Position numbers and translations under genes: made by a program
Shown here: positions 1 through 9,956 of the stretch, in pieces
How the letters are laid out: each line of letters begins with the position of its first letter
Numbering within the stretch: position 1 is the first letter of the stretch
Notes under the pieces: generated by a model
Databases searched by the model: none
What the model was told of the DNA's origin: nothing
What the model saw: the letters and a program-made list of their open reading frames with translations, nothing else
Assembly: GCF_008727875.1 (NCBI RefSeq)
Contig: NZ_VTWS01000007.1
Span: forward strand, 124,001-188,000
DNA: 64,000 bases
Source: Larkinella humicola
GTDB taxonomy: Bacteria; Bacteroidota; Bacteroidia; Cytophagales; Spirosomataceae
Reading direction: 5' to 3'

Positions 1-780
1 AATGGCAAGGTGTTCGTAACGGGCGTCAGTCACCAGTTGGCGGAAGGCAGTTGGGAAACGAACGTGCAGTTTGGCCTGAGTCCACAGTGGTTTGTGTCGG
101 AAATGAACGTCGGCCAGACGCCAGCCGCCGGGTTGTTGCCCGCTATGGGCGGTTTGCAGATTGGCGTGGTGACCGGTCTGGAAGGCGATGCAACGGGCGA
201 GGAGCGGATTCTGGTACGACTGCCGGTGATCGATCCGGCGGCCGAAGGCACCCGCGCCCGCGTCGCCAGCCTGGATGCCGGCCAGGAACGGGGCTTCTTT
301 TTCCGGCCCGAAATCGGTGATGAAGTGGTGGTCGGTTTTCTGAACAACGACCCGCGCGAGGCCGTGGTGCTGGGCGGTTTGCACAGTAGCCAGAAAAACC
401 TGCCGGAACCGTTTACCACCACCGACGACAACCACCGGAAAGGCTACGTTTCGCGCAGCAAACTGAAACTGGTTTTTGATGACGAGAAGAAAATTCTGAC
501 CATCGAAACCCCGGCGGGGAATCTGTTCAAACTGGACGAGGACGCCAAAAGCATTACGCTACAGGATCAGAATGGTAACAAACTGATTCTAAACGACCAG
601 GGTATTCAACTGGAAAGCAGCAAAGACCTGACGCTGAAAGCCGCCGGTAACGTCAAAATCGAAGGCGTTGGCGTGGAAGCGAAGGCTTCCGCCCAGTTTA
701 AAGCGACCGGTTCGGCAGGTGTGGAAATGAGCAGTTCCGCCACGGCGGTTTTGAAAGGGTCAATCGTACAGATCAATTAA
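1..780 (+). CDS. eCIS spike protein, VgrG/Afp8-like (5' partial)
   Basis: This is the C-terminal part of the central spike that caps the inner tube of a contractile injection system. The frame is open from the first base, so the N-terminal gp27-like part lies outside the window and no start is assigned. About the first 130 visible residues form a gp5-type OB-fold: a hydrophobic strand (GGLQIGVVTGLEGD) is followed by GDEVVVGFLNNDPREAVVLG, the usual core of phage base-plate V domains. The remaining residues are short alternating beta-strands (LFKLDEDAKSITLQDQNGNK and similar), as expected of the triple-stranded needle. It is followed after 7 bases by the gp25-like gene, the Afp8-Afp9 order. A T6SS VgrG is less likely because the downstream genes are of Afp type. 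Confidence 0.88.
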   Translation, partial: NGKVFVTGVSHQLAEGSWETNVQFGLSPQWFVSEMNVGQTPAAGLLPAMGGLQIGVVTGLEGDATGEERILVRLPVIDPAAEGTRARVASLDAGQERGFFFRPEIGDEVVVGFLNNDPREAVVLGGLHSSQKNLPEPFTTTDDNHRKGYVSRSKLKLVFDDEKKILTIETPAGNLFKLDEDAKSITLQDQNGNKLILNDQGIQLESSKDLTLKAAGNVKIEGVGVEAKASAQFKATGSAGVEMSSSATAVLKGSIVQIN

Positions 781-787
781 CGAAACG

Positions 788-1246
788 ATGGTATCGGAAA
801 ACGATTTTTTAGGCCGTGGCTGGAGCTTTCCACCAGCATTCAACCCGCAGTCGTCGCCCAAAAGCGTGGCGATGACGGCGGGGCTGGCCGACATCGAGCG
901 CAGTTTGCACATCCTGCTGACCACCCAGCCCGGCGAACGGCTGATGGTGCCCGATTTTGGTTGCGACCTGCAGGATATTCTGTTCGAACCGATCAGTACG
1001 GCTTTGCAGGCGCGGGTGAAAGACCGCGTCGAAACGGCCATTCTGTATTTCGAACCCCGCATCGACCCGCTTGATGTCACGATTGAAGAACCGCCCGAAC
1101 AGCCTGGCTTGCTGCTAATTACGGTCAACTACCGCGTTCGCAGCACCAACACCCGGTACAATTTTGTGTATCCGTTTTACAAAAACGAAGGAACCGAAAT
1201 CTCGAATTCAGCCGACCCATCCAGCCTGCCATCCTTTAGCCGTTAA
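788..1246 (+). CDS. gp25-like baseplate wedge protein (Afp9-like)
   Basis: This 152-residue protein belongs to the GPW/gp25 family, which joins the sheath to the baseplate. The family core is visible in the middle: an AMTAGLADIERSLHILLTTQ segment, then GERLMVPDFGCDLQDILFEP, matching the conserved ERxMxPxFG motif of gp25 proteins. The length is typical. The ATG sits 7 bases after the spike stop and there is little room for another start. The C-terminal tail (about 20 residues, Ser/Pro-rich) appears family-external. In the Afp cluster a small PAAR tip gene (Afp10) normally follows. Here the next gene is directly the J-like baseplate protein. Confidence 0.9.
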   Translation: MVSENDFLGRGWSFPPAFNPQSSPKSVAMTAGLADIERSLHILLTTQPGERLMVPDFGCDLQDILFEPISTALQARVKDRVETAILYFEPRIDPLDVTIEEPPEQPGLLLITVNYRVRSTNTRYNFVYPFYKNEGTEISNSADPSSLPSFSR

Positions 1247-1258
1247 CCAACCGCACCC

Positions 1259-4216
1259 ATGTCGCAGCCGTGTCCCGACAAAAATCCGCTCCAACGCGAT
1301 GGACTCAGTCAGCCCCAGCGCCGACTCCCCGCGTTGCAACCGGAAAACACGCTCCTCGATGAGCGCAAGCCGAAAGACTTGCTGCGGTTTCTGGCTTTGT
1401 ATGCCCAGGAAGCCCGAATCCGGTTTTTCGACGCCACCAATACGCCCGACAACGGTGCCCTCTGGGCCGACCTGATGAACTTTGAGCGGTATTTTTCGCT
1501 GGATGAGCTAAAGACCCGCAGCGACATCGAACCCCATTTTGCACTGATTCTCAGCTTTTTGCACCTGTTTGAAAAGCTCCAGGCCCACCAGAATACCTTA
1601 ACCAAACGACACCTCGATTTTTACTACCGGGACGTATTGCAACTGAGTCCGCTGGCCCCGGTTCCCGACCGCGTCCACGTTTTGTTCGAGTTGGCGAAAA
1701 ACGCAACAGAGCAGATCATTGCGGCAAAAACCGAACTGGACGCGGGGAAAGATGGTCAGAAACAGCCGCTGATCTACCAAACCGCCCACAACCTGATCGC
1801 CAACCGGGCGAAAATCAGCCATCTCCGGACGGTTTTTCGGTCGGGTGCGAAAGTCTATTGTGCGCCGGTTGCCAATACGGCCGATGGCGTCGCCGAAACC
1901 CTCACGCCCGAAAATCCGGGCTGGAACGGATTTGGCCCCAAGGGCGGTGCCAGCAAAAACCGGTTTCCCGAGGCACGGCTGGGGTTCGCACTGGCGTCGC
2001 CCATTCTGCTGCTGGCGGAAGGATCCCGGGAAATAACGGTGCAAATTTTTCCGCCGACGGACTTTAAACTCAGGAAAAAGACGCTAAACCTCCGCGTTCA
2101 GCTCAGCGGCCCCCAAGCATGGCTCGACGCCAGTGCGGTAAACACAGTGGTAAACGAAGCAGTAATCACGCTGGTAGTGACGGTATCGGCCACCGTGAAA
2201 GAGGCCGTTGTGGCTTACGATCCGGCGAAACTCGACGGCGGTTATGCCACCGATGCGCCGGTTATGCGCTGCTGGCTGGCAGACGACGAAGCGTATGATG
2301 ACTGGAAACCCCTGAAAATCCGTTCCGTACGAATTGATGTCAAGGTCGATGGCTTAAAAAAGACGCTGGCGCTGGAAAATGACCTCGGCCCGGTCAGTTC
2401 CGAAAAACCGTTCATGCCCTTCGGCCCCACACCCGCTGTAGGCTCCACCCTTGCGGTACGTTGCGACGAAATTCTTGCCAAATCGCCGGAAACCGTCACT
2501 GTTCACCTGACGGAATGGGTTGGATTGCCCGCAAATTTGAGCGCCTACTACGAAGCCTACGGAACACCGTATACAACGCCAAACGCCTTCACAGTGACCG
2601 GAGATATTTTGGCCGTTCCCAAAAAAGGACTGCCCCTCTTCCCGGCAGCAAACGCAGAATTCAAACTAACCACCTCTTTATCAGGCGCTTCATCGACAGT
2701 AGACAATCCTGACGACCTTCTGAAAATCAGCCTGGAATCCGATTTTGGTCATGTGGTTTATCCGCAGAAGCTGACCCAGGGCGTGATCGATCGGGCCAAA
2801 CCGACCCCCGGTCCTCAAAAAATTCCGAATCCGCCGTATACGCCGGTTCTGAAGAGCCTGACGGTCGATTACACCGCAACAACGGGGCGGGTTTCGCTCC
2901 TGCAGCCCGAAACCGGCGATGCCGGGGCGTCGTTTGCCAGCCGCCCCCTGCAATGGTTTCATCTCGCGGCTTTCGGGCAGGCCGAAGAGCACGGTTATTT
3001 AAATAAGACTCAAACCGTTTATTTGCTACCGCAGTACAACCGCCACGGAACCTTTTTTATGGGTTTACAGGATGTCGGTCCGCAGGAAGCCGTCGCCATT
3101 CTGTTTCAGGTGGAGGAAGGAAGTGCCAATCCGGAAAACCAGGTGCCGACGGTGGAATGGAGCGTGCTGGTCCGGAATCAATGGCGTTTGCTGACGCGGG
3201 ATGAGATTCTTTCCGACACCACCAACCACCTGCTGACGTCCGGCATTATTCAATTTCTCCTTCCGAAAGAAACAACCACCGACAATACGCTATTGGATGC
3301 CGGTTTTGTCTGGCTGCGTGCCGAACTGAAAATCGGTTCGGGGGCCGCGCCAATCGACAGCGTGTGCAATTTTGTGGGCCTGCACCCCCAGGCGGTTCTG
3401 GCCAATTTTACCGATCAGAACAATGATCCGGCGCATTACGATTTGCCGCTGGCGGCCGAAACCATCCAGAAGTTGCGCCGGAGCCTGGCCGCAGTGAAGG
3501 CCCTCAAACAACCGTATGCGTCGTTTGGCGGTCAACCGCAGGAATCGGACGCAGCCTATTATACCCGCGTCAGCGAACGGTTGCGGCACAGACAGCGGGC
3601 CGTCAGCATCTGGGACTACGAACACTTGGTGTTGCAGACGTTCCCCAACGTGTATAAAGCCAAATGCCTGAATCACACCAAAGTGAATGCCGATGGCCAG
3701 ACCTTGACGGAACTCGCCCCCGGCCATGTGACCCTCGTGGTTGTGCCGGATCTGCGGAATTTGAAAGACGTAAACCGGCTTGAACCCCGGGTTGATCTGA
3801 ATACGCTGAGCGTGATCACCCAATTCCTGCAACACCGGGCGGGCAAACCGATCACGATTCAGGCCACCAACCCCCGCTACGAACGGGTGAAACTTCGTTT
3901 TCAGGTGGCCTTCCGCCCCGGTTTTGAGCCTGCGGTTTACAAAAAAGTGCTCCAGCAGGATCTGATTGCTTACCTGACGCCCTGGGCGTTCGATACTCAG
4001 GCCGAAATCGCCTTCGGAGGAACGGTTTACAAAAGCACCCTCCTCTCCTTTATGGAACGAAGAGATTACGTGGCGTTTGTCACGGAACTGAAAATGCAGC
4101 ATTTCGTGGGCGACACCAGCACCGGGGAAGACCAGGAAGTCATTTCGGCATCGGACGCCCGGGCGGTTTTGACCTCTTTCAGCGAACATGAAATAAACGA
4201 CTTTACGGGCTGTTGA
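1259..4216 (+). CDS. Baseplate J/gp47-like protein (Afp11-like)
   Basis: This is a large baseplate component of the injection system, 985 residues, much longer than phage J proteins but normal for Afp11-like proteins. The diagnostic part is C-terminal (about residues 735-820): a leucine/lysine helix, then SFGGQPQESDAAYYTRVSER and RHRQRAVSIWDYEHLVLQTF, the conserved J-family motif, followed by VTLVVVPDLRN. The N-terminal 700 residues include Ig-like beta-rich stretches that probably decorate the baseplate. It lies in a compact operon (12 bases after gp25, 16 before the next gene). The start ATG is the first in the frame after the previous stop. The exact wedge position in the assembled particle is inferred from gene order. 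Confidence 0.85.
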   Translation: MSQPCPDKNPLQRDGLSQPQRRLPALQPENTLLDERKPKDLLRFLALYAQEARIRFFDATNTPDNGALWADLMNFERYFSLDELKTRSDIEPHFALILSFLHLFEKLQAHQNTLTKRHLDFYYRDVLQLSPLAPVPDRVHVLFELAKNATEQIIAAKTELDAGKDGQKQPLIYQTAHNLIANRAKISHLRTVFRSGAKVYCAPVANTADGVAETLTPENPGWNGFGPKGGASKNRFPEARLGFALASPILLLAEGSREITVQIFPPTDFKLRKKTLNLRVQLSGPQAWLDASAVNTVVNEAVITLVVTVSATVKEAVVAYDPAKLDGGYATDAPVMRCWLADDEAYDDWKPLKIRSVRIDVKVDGLKKTLALENDLGPVSSEKPFMPFGPTPAVGSTLAVRCDEILAKSPETVTVHLTEWVGLPANLSAYYEAYGTPYTTPNAFTVTGDILAVPKKGLPLFPAANAEFKLTTSLSGASSTVDNPDDLLKISLESDFGHVVYPQKLTQGVIDRAKPTPGPQKIPNPPYTPVLKSLTVDYTATTGRVSLLQPETGDAGASFASRPLQWFHLAAFGQAEEHGYLNKTQTVYLLPQYNRHGTFFMGLQDVGPQEAVAILFQVEEGSANPENQVPTVEWSVLVRNQWRLLTRDEILSDTTNHLLTSGIIQFLLPKETTTDNTLLDAGFVWLRAELKIGSGAAPIDSVCNFVGLHPQAVLANFTDQNNDPAHYDLPLAAETIQKLRRSLAAVKALKQPYASFGGQPQESDAAYYTRVSERLRHRQRAVSIWDYEHLVLQTFPNVYKAKCLNHTKVNADGQTLTELAPGHVTLVVVPDLRNLKDVNRLEPRVDLNTLSVITQFLQHRAGKPITIQATNPRYERVKLRFQVAFRPGFEPAVYKKVLQQDLIAYLTPWAFDTQAEIAFGGTVYKSTLLSFMERRDYVAFVTELKMQHFVGDTSTGEDQEVISASDARAVLTSFSEHEINDFTGC

Positions 4217-4232
4217 GGCCCACCTCCAACCG

Positions 4233-6932
4233 ATGACCACCGCTTCCATCACGATATCGCCCGCTCCTCCCCTGCAACCGGCCTCCGATTATGCGGCCCT
4301 GCGCGAAGCCGGATTGGCCTACATCGAACGCTATGCGAGCGCGAACTGGACGGACTACAACACCCACGATCCCGGCATTACGCTGCTGGAACTGCTGTGC
4401 TACGCGATTACCGACCTGAGCCTCCGAACCTCGCTGGACCTGAAAGACCTCCTGGCGTCGTCGTTCGGCAGCGGGGAAGCGATGCAGGCGAGTTTCGTAA
4501 CGGCCGGAAAAGCCCTGCCGACCAGCCCGGTTTCGGACCTGGATTACCGCAAACTTTTTATCGACATCGACGGCGTCCGGAATGCCTGGCTCGAACCCGC
4601 TCCGAAAACCGTTTTTGTGAATTGTCAGGCTAAAAGCGGGGAAGCCCAGCTTGCTTACCACCCTTTCCCAGGCGTTTTGCCTAATAACCAGACTTCGTTT
4701 GCGCTGAAAGGGCTCTACGACATTCAGGTGGATTTCGATACTTTTTTCATTCAGCAGCAGGTGCGGGCCGGGGCGTTTGCGGATGAAGACACTGGCCGTC
4801 AGACGATTTTAAAAAAGGTGCGGGAAACCTACCTCGCCAACCGAAACCTTTGTGAAGACGTGATGACGATCGGTGCGGTACCCGTTCAATACGTCATGTT
4901 CTGCGCCGACATCGGGTTGGACAATGAAGCCAGCGTCAGTGAAGTTTACGCCGAAATACTGTTTCGCATTCAGGACTACCTGGCTCCGCCGGTCCGGCGG
5001 TATTCGCTGGCGGAACGGCAGAACCATACCGACGCGGACGGAAACCGGCTGACCACCGACCAGATTTTTGACGGCCCCCGTCTGGCAAACGGATTCATTG
5101 ACGACGACGAACTGGAGCAATCGGAGCGACGCAGCCGGGTGTATGCTTCCGACCTGATCAACCTCATCATGAGCGTCAGGGGCGTGAAAGACGTCCGGAA
5201 AGTGCTGATGAACAAGTGGAAAGCGGGCGATGGCTGTCTGAGCGGCCCTCCCCTTGCCAACGGCGAACAACGCTGGTGTCTGCACATCGATCCGCTCCAT
5301 CAGCCGCAGCTTTGTGCCGAAAACGTCGCCCTGTCTTTTTTTAAGGACATTATTCCGGTTGGGAGCCTACGGGATAAAACGGCGGCATTGAGCCAGTTTC
5401 AGGCATTGCAGGAAAAAGCGTACCGGGAAAACCGCAAAACCGTGGACGATCTGCCAGTGCCAACTGGTGAAATTTATGATTTGAAAACCTACTCGTCCAT
5501 CGCGAATGACCTCCCGCAAAACTACGGCGTCGGGCGGTTTGGGTTACCGGCCTCCGCTTCGGCCGAACGCCGGGCGCAGGCCCGCCAACTGAAGGCGTAT
5601 CTGCTTTTTTTCGATCAGATGCTCACCAATTACCAGGCACAGCTCGCCAATCTGAAATCGTTTTTCAGCGCCGACCAGGATGCCCGGACCTATTTCGGAC
5701 AACCGGTTACGGAACTGGCCGGGATTGACGAACTCTATGTCGACCCGGCGGGAATATCCGATACCATCGATACCGTGCTGGCGAAACTGGAAGATTTTGA
5801 GGACAATCCCGTTCGGAAAAACCGCTTTCTGGATCACCTGCTTGCCCGGTTTGCCGAAAATTTCAACGATTACGCGCTCCTGATGCATTCCCTGTTTGGG
5901 GAGCGGGGCAGTGAAGAAATTCTGGAAGACAAGGTTCATTTTATCCGGGAATACGGCGAAATCTTCCGCTCGAAAGCTTATGATTATTGTAAACCGGCCT
6001 GGGAAAACGAAAACGTCGCGGGTAGTACGCGCCGACTCGCCCGGCTGACCGGTATTCGCGGAACCAATTACCAGACACACGCAGCTTCCGCAGTGATCGT
6101 GATGACCGCTTTTCCTTCGGCTGAAAACCCCGCCTTGTTTCAATTTCAACTGAAATCACCGGAAAGCGACACCCAATATCTGGTGTCAACGAACGAATTT
6201 GACAGCGTGGAACGAGCCGAAAAGGCGATGAGAACCGTCTTTCAGAAAGTGCCCGCCAAAGGCCGTTTCAGGCTGGAAGCCGTCGAAAACCGCTTTACCT
6301 ATGCTTTGCTCGATCCGGTAAATCAGCCGATTGCCCGGTGTCCGCGAACGTTTTCGACGCGAAAAGAGGCCGATCAGGATCTAGAAGCCGCCCTTGAAAC
6401 CCTGATTTACAGCGGAGAAGCCCTGTTTCTGGTTGAACACAGCCTGCTCCGGCCGAAAACAGACCCGTCGGATGCGTGGATGCCGGTTTGCGTGGAGCCC
6501 GGATGTGACCACTGCGAACCGCTCGATCCGTATAGTTACCGGGTGAGTCTCGTTTTGCCCGGTTACACCATGCGGTTCCGCAACATCGACTACCGCCGGT
6601 ATATCGAAAACCTGATTCGCTCGGAACTCCCCGCCCACGTGCTGGCCCGCATCTGCTGGGTGAGCCGGGATCAACTCAGGCTGTTTGAGCAGGCCTATCA
6701 ACCGTGGCTCGACGCCCAGGCGGCAGGCTGCGCGGACCCAACCCTGGCCAACGACCAAACAAAAGCGCTGATCGATCGACTGGAACACCCTGACTTTCAC
6801 ACCATTTATGAAACGGGCGTGCTTCACGATTGCGACAACGAAGACGAAGAAATTCCAATCATTCTGAACCGTACGGCCCTGGGTACGCTGCCCCTGTCCA
6901 AACCGGAAGACCCTCCAACCCCCGACTCCTAA
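4233..6932 (+). CDS. Baseplate wedge protein, Afp12-like
   Basis: An 899-residue structural protein that I assign to the second large wedge protein of eCIS baseplates. The N-terminus carries the signature shared with Afp11/Afp12 and T4 gp6-like proteins: NWTDYNTHDPGITLLELLCY (about residues 36-55), then AITDLSLRTSLDLKDLLA. The central part contains a long helical stretch around ARQLKAYLLFFDQMLTNYQA, typical of these proteins. The C-terminal third has a Cys-rich patch (CVEPGCDHCEP) of unknown role. It directly follows the J-like gene and precedes the PKD protein by 4 bases, so translation is probably coupled. There is no signal peptide, as expected for a cytoplasm-assembled particle. Confidence 0.82.
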   Translation: MTTASITISPAPPLQPASDYAALREAGLAYIERYASANWTDYNTHDPGITLLELLCYAITDLSLRTSLDLKDLLASSFGSGEAMQASFVTAGKALPTSPVSDLDYRKLFIDIDGVRNAWLEPAPKTVFVNCQAKSGEAQLAYHPFPGVLPNNQTSFALKGLYDIQVDFDTFFIQQQVRAGAFADEDTGRQTILKKVRETYLANRNLCEDVMTIGAVPVQYVMFCADIGLDNEASVSEVYAEILFRIQDYLAPPVRRYSLAERQNHTDADGNRLTTDQIFDGPRLANGFIDDDELEQSERRSRVYASDLINLIMSVRGVKDVRKVLMNKWKAGDGCLSGPPLANGEQRWCLHIDPLHQPQLCAENVALSFFKDIIPVGSLRDKTAALSQFQALQEKAYRENRKTVDDLPVPTGEIYDLKTYSSIANDLPQNYGVGRFGLPASASAERRAQARQLKAYLLFFDQMLTNYQAQLANLKSFFSADQDARTYFGQPVTELAGIDELYVDPAGISDTIDTVLAKLEDFEDNPVRKNRFLDHLLARFAENFNDYALLMHSLFGERGSEEILEDKVHFIREYGEIFRSKAYDYCKPAWENENVAGSTRRLARLTGIRGTNYQTHAASAVIVMTAFPSAENPALFQFQLKSPESDTQYLVSTNEFDSVERAEKAMRTVFQKVPAKGRFRLEAVENRFTYALLDPVNQPIARCPRTFSTRKEADQDLEAALETLIYSGEALFLVEHSLLRPKTDPSDAWMPVCVEPGCDHCEPLDPYSYRVSLVLPGYTMRFRNIDYRRYIENLIRSELPAHVLARICWVSRDQLRLFEQAYQPWLDAQAAGCADPTLANDQTKALIDRLEHPDFHTIYETGVLHDCDNEDEEIPIILNRTALGTLPLSKPEDPPTPDS

Positions 6933-6936
6933 CACC

Positions 6937-9933
6937 ATGGCGAATCCTTATTTTGACGAGGTATATCCGGCAACGGGCACCCAGCACTTCGATTTTAGCA
7001 GGTACGGACTGACCATTTTTCGGCCGGATTCTATCCTGACTGCCGAACAGTTAAATTTGTTGTTTGGCTTTTTGCTCAATCAGGAACAACTGACCCGCAC
7101 CCGGCTGCTGGGTGTCGGCGTGGTGTGCGGACTGAAACCCAGCCTGAATCCGGACAACACCATCACGGTTTCGGCGGGGTATGGCGTCACCACCGACGGC
7201 GATTTGCTGAGCCTGGAAACGACGATTTACACGAAGGCGGTCGATTACGTCCTGACCGATCACCCGGATTACAAGCCCTTTGACGACATTCCGGGTTTGA
7301 ACCTCTGGGAACTCGTTCCGGCGGACTACACGAACAATACGCAAACGATCCGGCCCCTGACGGATCTTGATTTGTCGGACAAAGTGGTCGCTTTGTATTT
7401 GGAAAGTGAAGCGAAAAATGCCGATCAATGCACCGGCGTAGCCTGCGACGCGAAGGGGAAAGTGTTTCTGAACCAACTTCGGGTGATGCTCGTTCGGAAG
7501 TCCGACGCCAACGCGTTGATTTCCAACGGTCTCCGTCAGGCGGCCGCTGCCTGCACCCGACTACCGGTTTTGACCATGACAAGGGTACGGCTCGACGACC
7601 GGCCTTATACGCCGTCGTTGCAACGGTTTCAGGTGTTTCTTCGCAGAACCGCCGTTCGACTCGCGGACGGTTTGCGCGATGCCCATGAACTGATCCGGGC
7701 GGTTGATCCGGCCAACCTCACGGCCATGACCGCGCCGACAAACACCTTGCTGGCATTGACGCGCAAGGTCAGTGCCAATTACAACAGCCAGTATGTGTAC
7801 GACTGGCTGAAGGATTTGCACGACGCCTACGCGGAGTTTCGCGAAGCGACCTGCCATTGGTTGGTGGCCTGTATGCCCCTGAACGACTCGTTTCCGAAGC
7901 ATTTGCTGACCGGCGAACTGGTCACCGAACCGGGTCTTGGCCAACCGCAATTCCGGCACGAATGGATCCGGTCGCAGGCTATTGCTCCCGCAGCGGATTC
8001 GCGCCGGAAAGCTTTCTGGCTGTATCAGCGAATCCTTAAAATGATCGAGTTGTTCGATATCCCCGAGACCCGTTTCGAGCGGTTTTCCATCAAAGGCCGG
8101 GGCACCGTCACCACGCTTATCTCCCTGAAAATCACGCCCGACCCGTACCGGAAATCGCCGATCGACCAGCGGGCGATGCCGTTTTATTACCAACCGGCCA
8201 TGCGGGCGTTCTGGAGTTACGAGCAGCACAAACACGGCCGGACCGGGTTCATTCACTCCTATCACCGACCTCAGCCGGCACTGCCCGAAATCCAGAATCC
8301 CTTTGCCTACGCCCTCGAAACCTACCCGTTTTACCGCATCGAAGGGTTTGTTGGCGCGGGCGTTTTGACCACGCTGAACGAAATTTTATCCCAGCGACGC
8401 ACCCACAACCTGGCGTTTGATGTGCTGGCGTTACGAACAGATGCCGACCAGTTGTTGATCACGCAGGATCAGCCGTTCGACTTTGCCGATCTGACGGCTG
8501 ATTTCGAAGATCTTCAAGCGCAGATTCTTTGCCACGTCCCCGAAGTGGACGGCAGAATCCCGCCATTCGACCTCGCGCTCCCAATGACGCCGGCCATCTT
8601 CCGGGTTAGGTGGTCCAATTATCAACTCATTGTAAGTCGGTTCGCAGGGCAGCGAGCCGCCATGTGTATTCTGGCCAAACTGCCCTTGTTGCAAAAATTG
8701 AAGGATGCGTACGAAAAACGAAAAGCCGCTTATGAAGCCAACCTGACGTTTGGGCCGTTTCTGCTGAACCATCCGGGTCTGGAACACGGCGCGGGTGTGC
8801 CGCCGGGCGGAACGTTTGTGCTGGTTTATAAAAATCCGGGAATTGTACGAAAGGACGTTTTGCTAAAAAAGGGCGGTGAGTCCATCGTGGTGGCCGATTT
8901 TTACCTCCCCTACCGCTGCTGCGGCTCCGGGAATGGCGTGCAGTTCGTCCTGCCCGAACCACCGCCAACCGTCGAAATGCGGGATTCACTCTGTCTGAAT
9001 TCGCCAAAAGAGAAAATCGACGTCTCGCCCGATACCGGCTCGTTCGACAGCCCGCTGGTCACGAAAGAAGACGGAACTTTCTTCTTCAATCCGACGACGG
9101 TGGGTACGCACAAGCTGACCTATACGGTGCCAAACCGGGCACCGGTTTTCGTTGAGGTGCGGGTGCTGGCACTTCCCACGGTTGGTTTCAACTCGGACAA
9201 ACTGGCTGAGAATGAGGCTGTATTTGTCTATCAATACACCGATGCCAGAGTTCTGACATTTGACTTTGGCGACGGCTTGGAACCGGAAAAAATAGCGGTA
9301 AACGGGAGCGGTGAAGGCCGGATCAATCACAAATTTTCACTGCGTGAAGATGGTTCCGGGGAATTTACCGTCACACTGACAGCGACCAATGGACGCTGCG
9401 AAACCACCGGGCCAGTCACGAACCGCGTCATTTTTGAACCGACTCCGCCGGAACCCATTGAACTCAAAGCCGAGGAATTTGTCTGTTTTAGCAAAGACAT
9501 TAAACTGAAAGTTACGGGTAAACCGGCGGGGGGTAAATTCACTTCCGATACCCTGGAAATCAGTGCCCGATCGGGCTCGTTCGTCCCCAATGTCGAAGGG
9601 CCGCACACTGTTCAGTACACGCTGGGCAATCGGGCCGAAGAGGTCAAATTTTTCGTTTTACCGGAAACGTTTGCCATTGAAAACATCAGCAGACCGGTTG
9701 GAAACGTGTCAGTTACCTTCGACGTCGTCATTCTCAGTCCACCAGAGGGCGTCACCTACCAATGGAAACTGGATGAACGACCAATCGAACCCAGTGAAAA
9801 ATCGCCCGATCGCATTAACATGACCCGCTTCAAGTTCGGGCGGGTCGGGCGGGGTGGCCGCCAAATGACCTTACAGATACTGGTCAAACAAAATCCGGTC
9901 TGCGATCTGAAAACTGTGTTATTAAATGGATAA
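6937..9933 (+). CDS. Large PKD/Ig-domain eCIS structural protein
   Basis: I do not recognise a named family for the whole 998-residue protein. The first 150 residues (LLFGFLLNQEQLTRTRLLGV, GYGVTTDGDLLSLETT) have a beta-rich pattern reminiscent of phage baseplate or fibre proteins. Residues 150-620 are mixed helical. From about 690 it is a string of Ig-like beta-sandwiches, including a PKD domain with its hallmark FDFGDG at 775-780 and paired cysteines nearby. It lacks a signal peptide and sits between the Afp12-like gene and the tape measure, which is the Afp13 (tail fibre) position. I infer a surface-exposed baseplate attachment or receptor-binding role. No adenovirus-knob-like fibre was seen, so it may replace one. 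Confidence 0.6.
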   Translation: MANPYFDEVYPATGTQHFDFSRYGLTIFRPDSILTAEQLNLLFGFLLNQEQLTRTRLLGVGVVCGLKPSLNPDNTITVSAGYGVTTDGDLLSLETTIYTKAVDYVLTDHPDYKPFDDIPGLNLWELVPADYTNNTQTIRPLTDLDLSDKVVALYLESEAKNADQCTGVACDAKGKVFLNQLRVMLVRKSDANALISNGLRQAAAACTRLPVLTMTRVRLDDRPYTPSLQRFQVFLRRTAVRLADGLRDAHELIRAVDPANLTAMTAPTNTLLALTRKVSANYNSQYVYDWLKDLHDAYAEFREATCHWLVACMPLNDSFPKHLLTGELVTEPGLGQPQFRHEWIRSQAIAPAADSRRKAFWLYQRILKMIELFDIPETRFERFSIKGRGTVTTLISLKITPDPYRKSPIDQRAMPFYYQPAMRAFWSYEQHKHGRTGFIHSYHRPQPALPEIQNPFAYALETYPFYRIEGFVGAGVLTTLNEILSQRRTHNLAFDVLALRTDADQLLITQDQPFDFADLTADFEDLQAQILCHVPEVDGRIPPFDLALPMTPAIFRVRWSNYQLIVSRFAGQRAAMCILAKLPLLQKLKDAYEKRKAAYEANLTFGPFLLNHPGLEHGAGVPPGGTFVLVYKNPGIVRKDVLLKKGGESIVVADFYLPYRCCGSGNGVQFVLPEPPPTVEMRDSLCLNSPKEKIDVSPDTGSFDSPLVTKEDGTFFFNPTTVGTHKLTYTVPNRAPVFVEVRVLALPTVGFNSDKLAENEAVFVYQYTDARVLTFDFGDGLEPEKIAVNGSGEGRINHKFSLREDGSGEFTVTLTATNGRCETTGPVTNRVIFEPTPPEPIELKAEEFVCFSKDIKLKVTGKPAGGKFTSDTLEISARSGSFVPNVEGPHTVQYTLGNRAEEVKFFVLPETFAIENISRPVGNVSVTFDVVILSPPEGVTYQWKLDERPIEPSEKSPDRINMTRFKFGRVGRGGRQMTLQILVKQNPVCDLKTVLLNG

Positions 9934-9956
9934 GTAACCCATCGACTTCCCATCCC

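Noticed and set aside
1-780. Spike as part of a type VI secretion system
   Set aside because: The downstream Afp-type baseplate genes, CIS tape measure, DUF4157 effector and Afp15-like ATPase point to eCIS; no TssJLM or ClpV gene is seen.
3290-4252. Long minus-strand frame of 320 codons inside the J-like gene
   Set aside because: It is a mirror of a GC-rich coding frame; the plus strand has clear J-family motifs and the minus frame has none.
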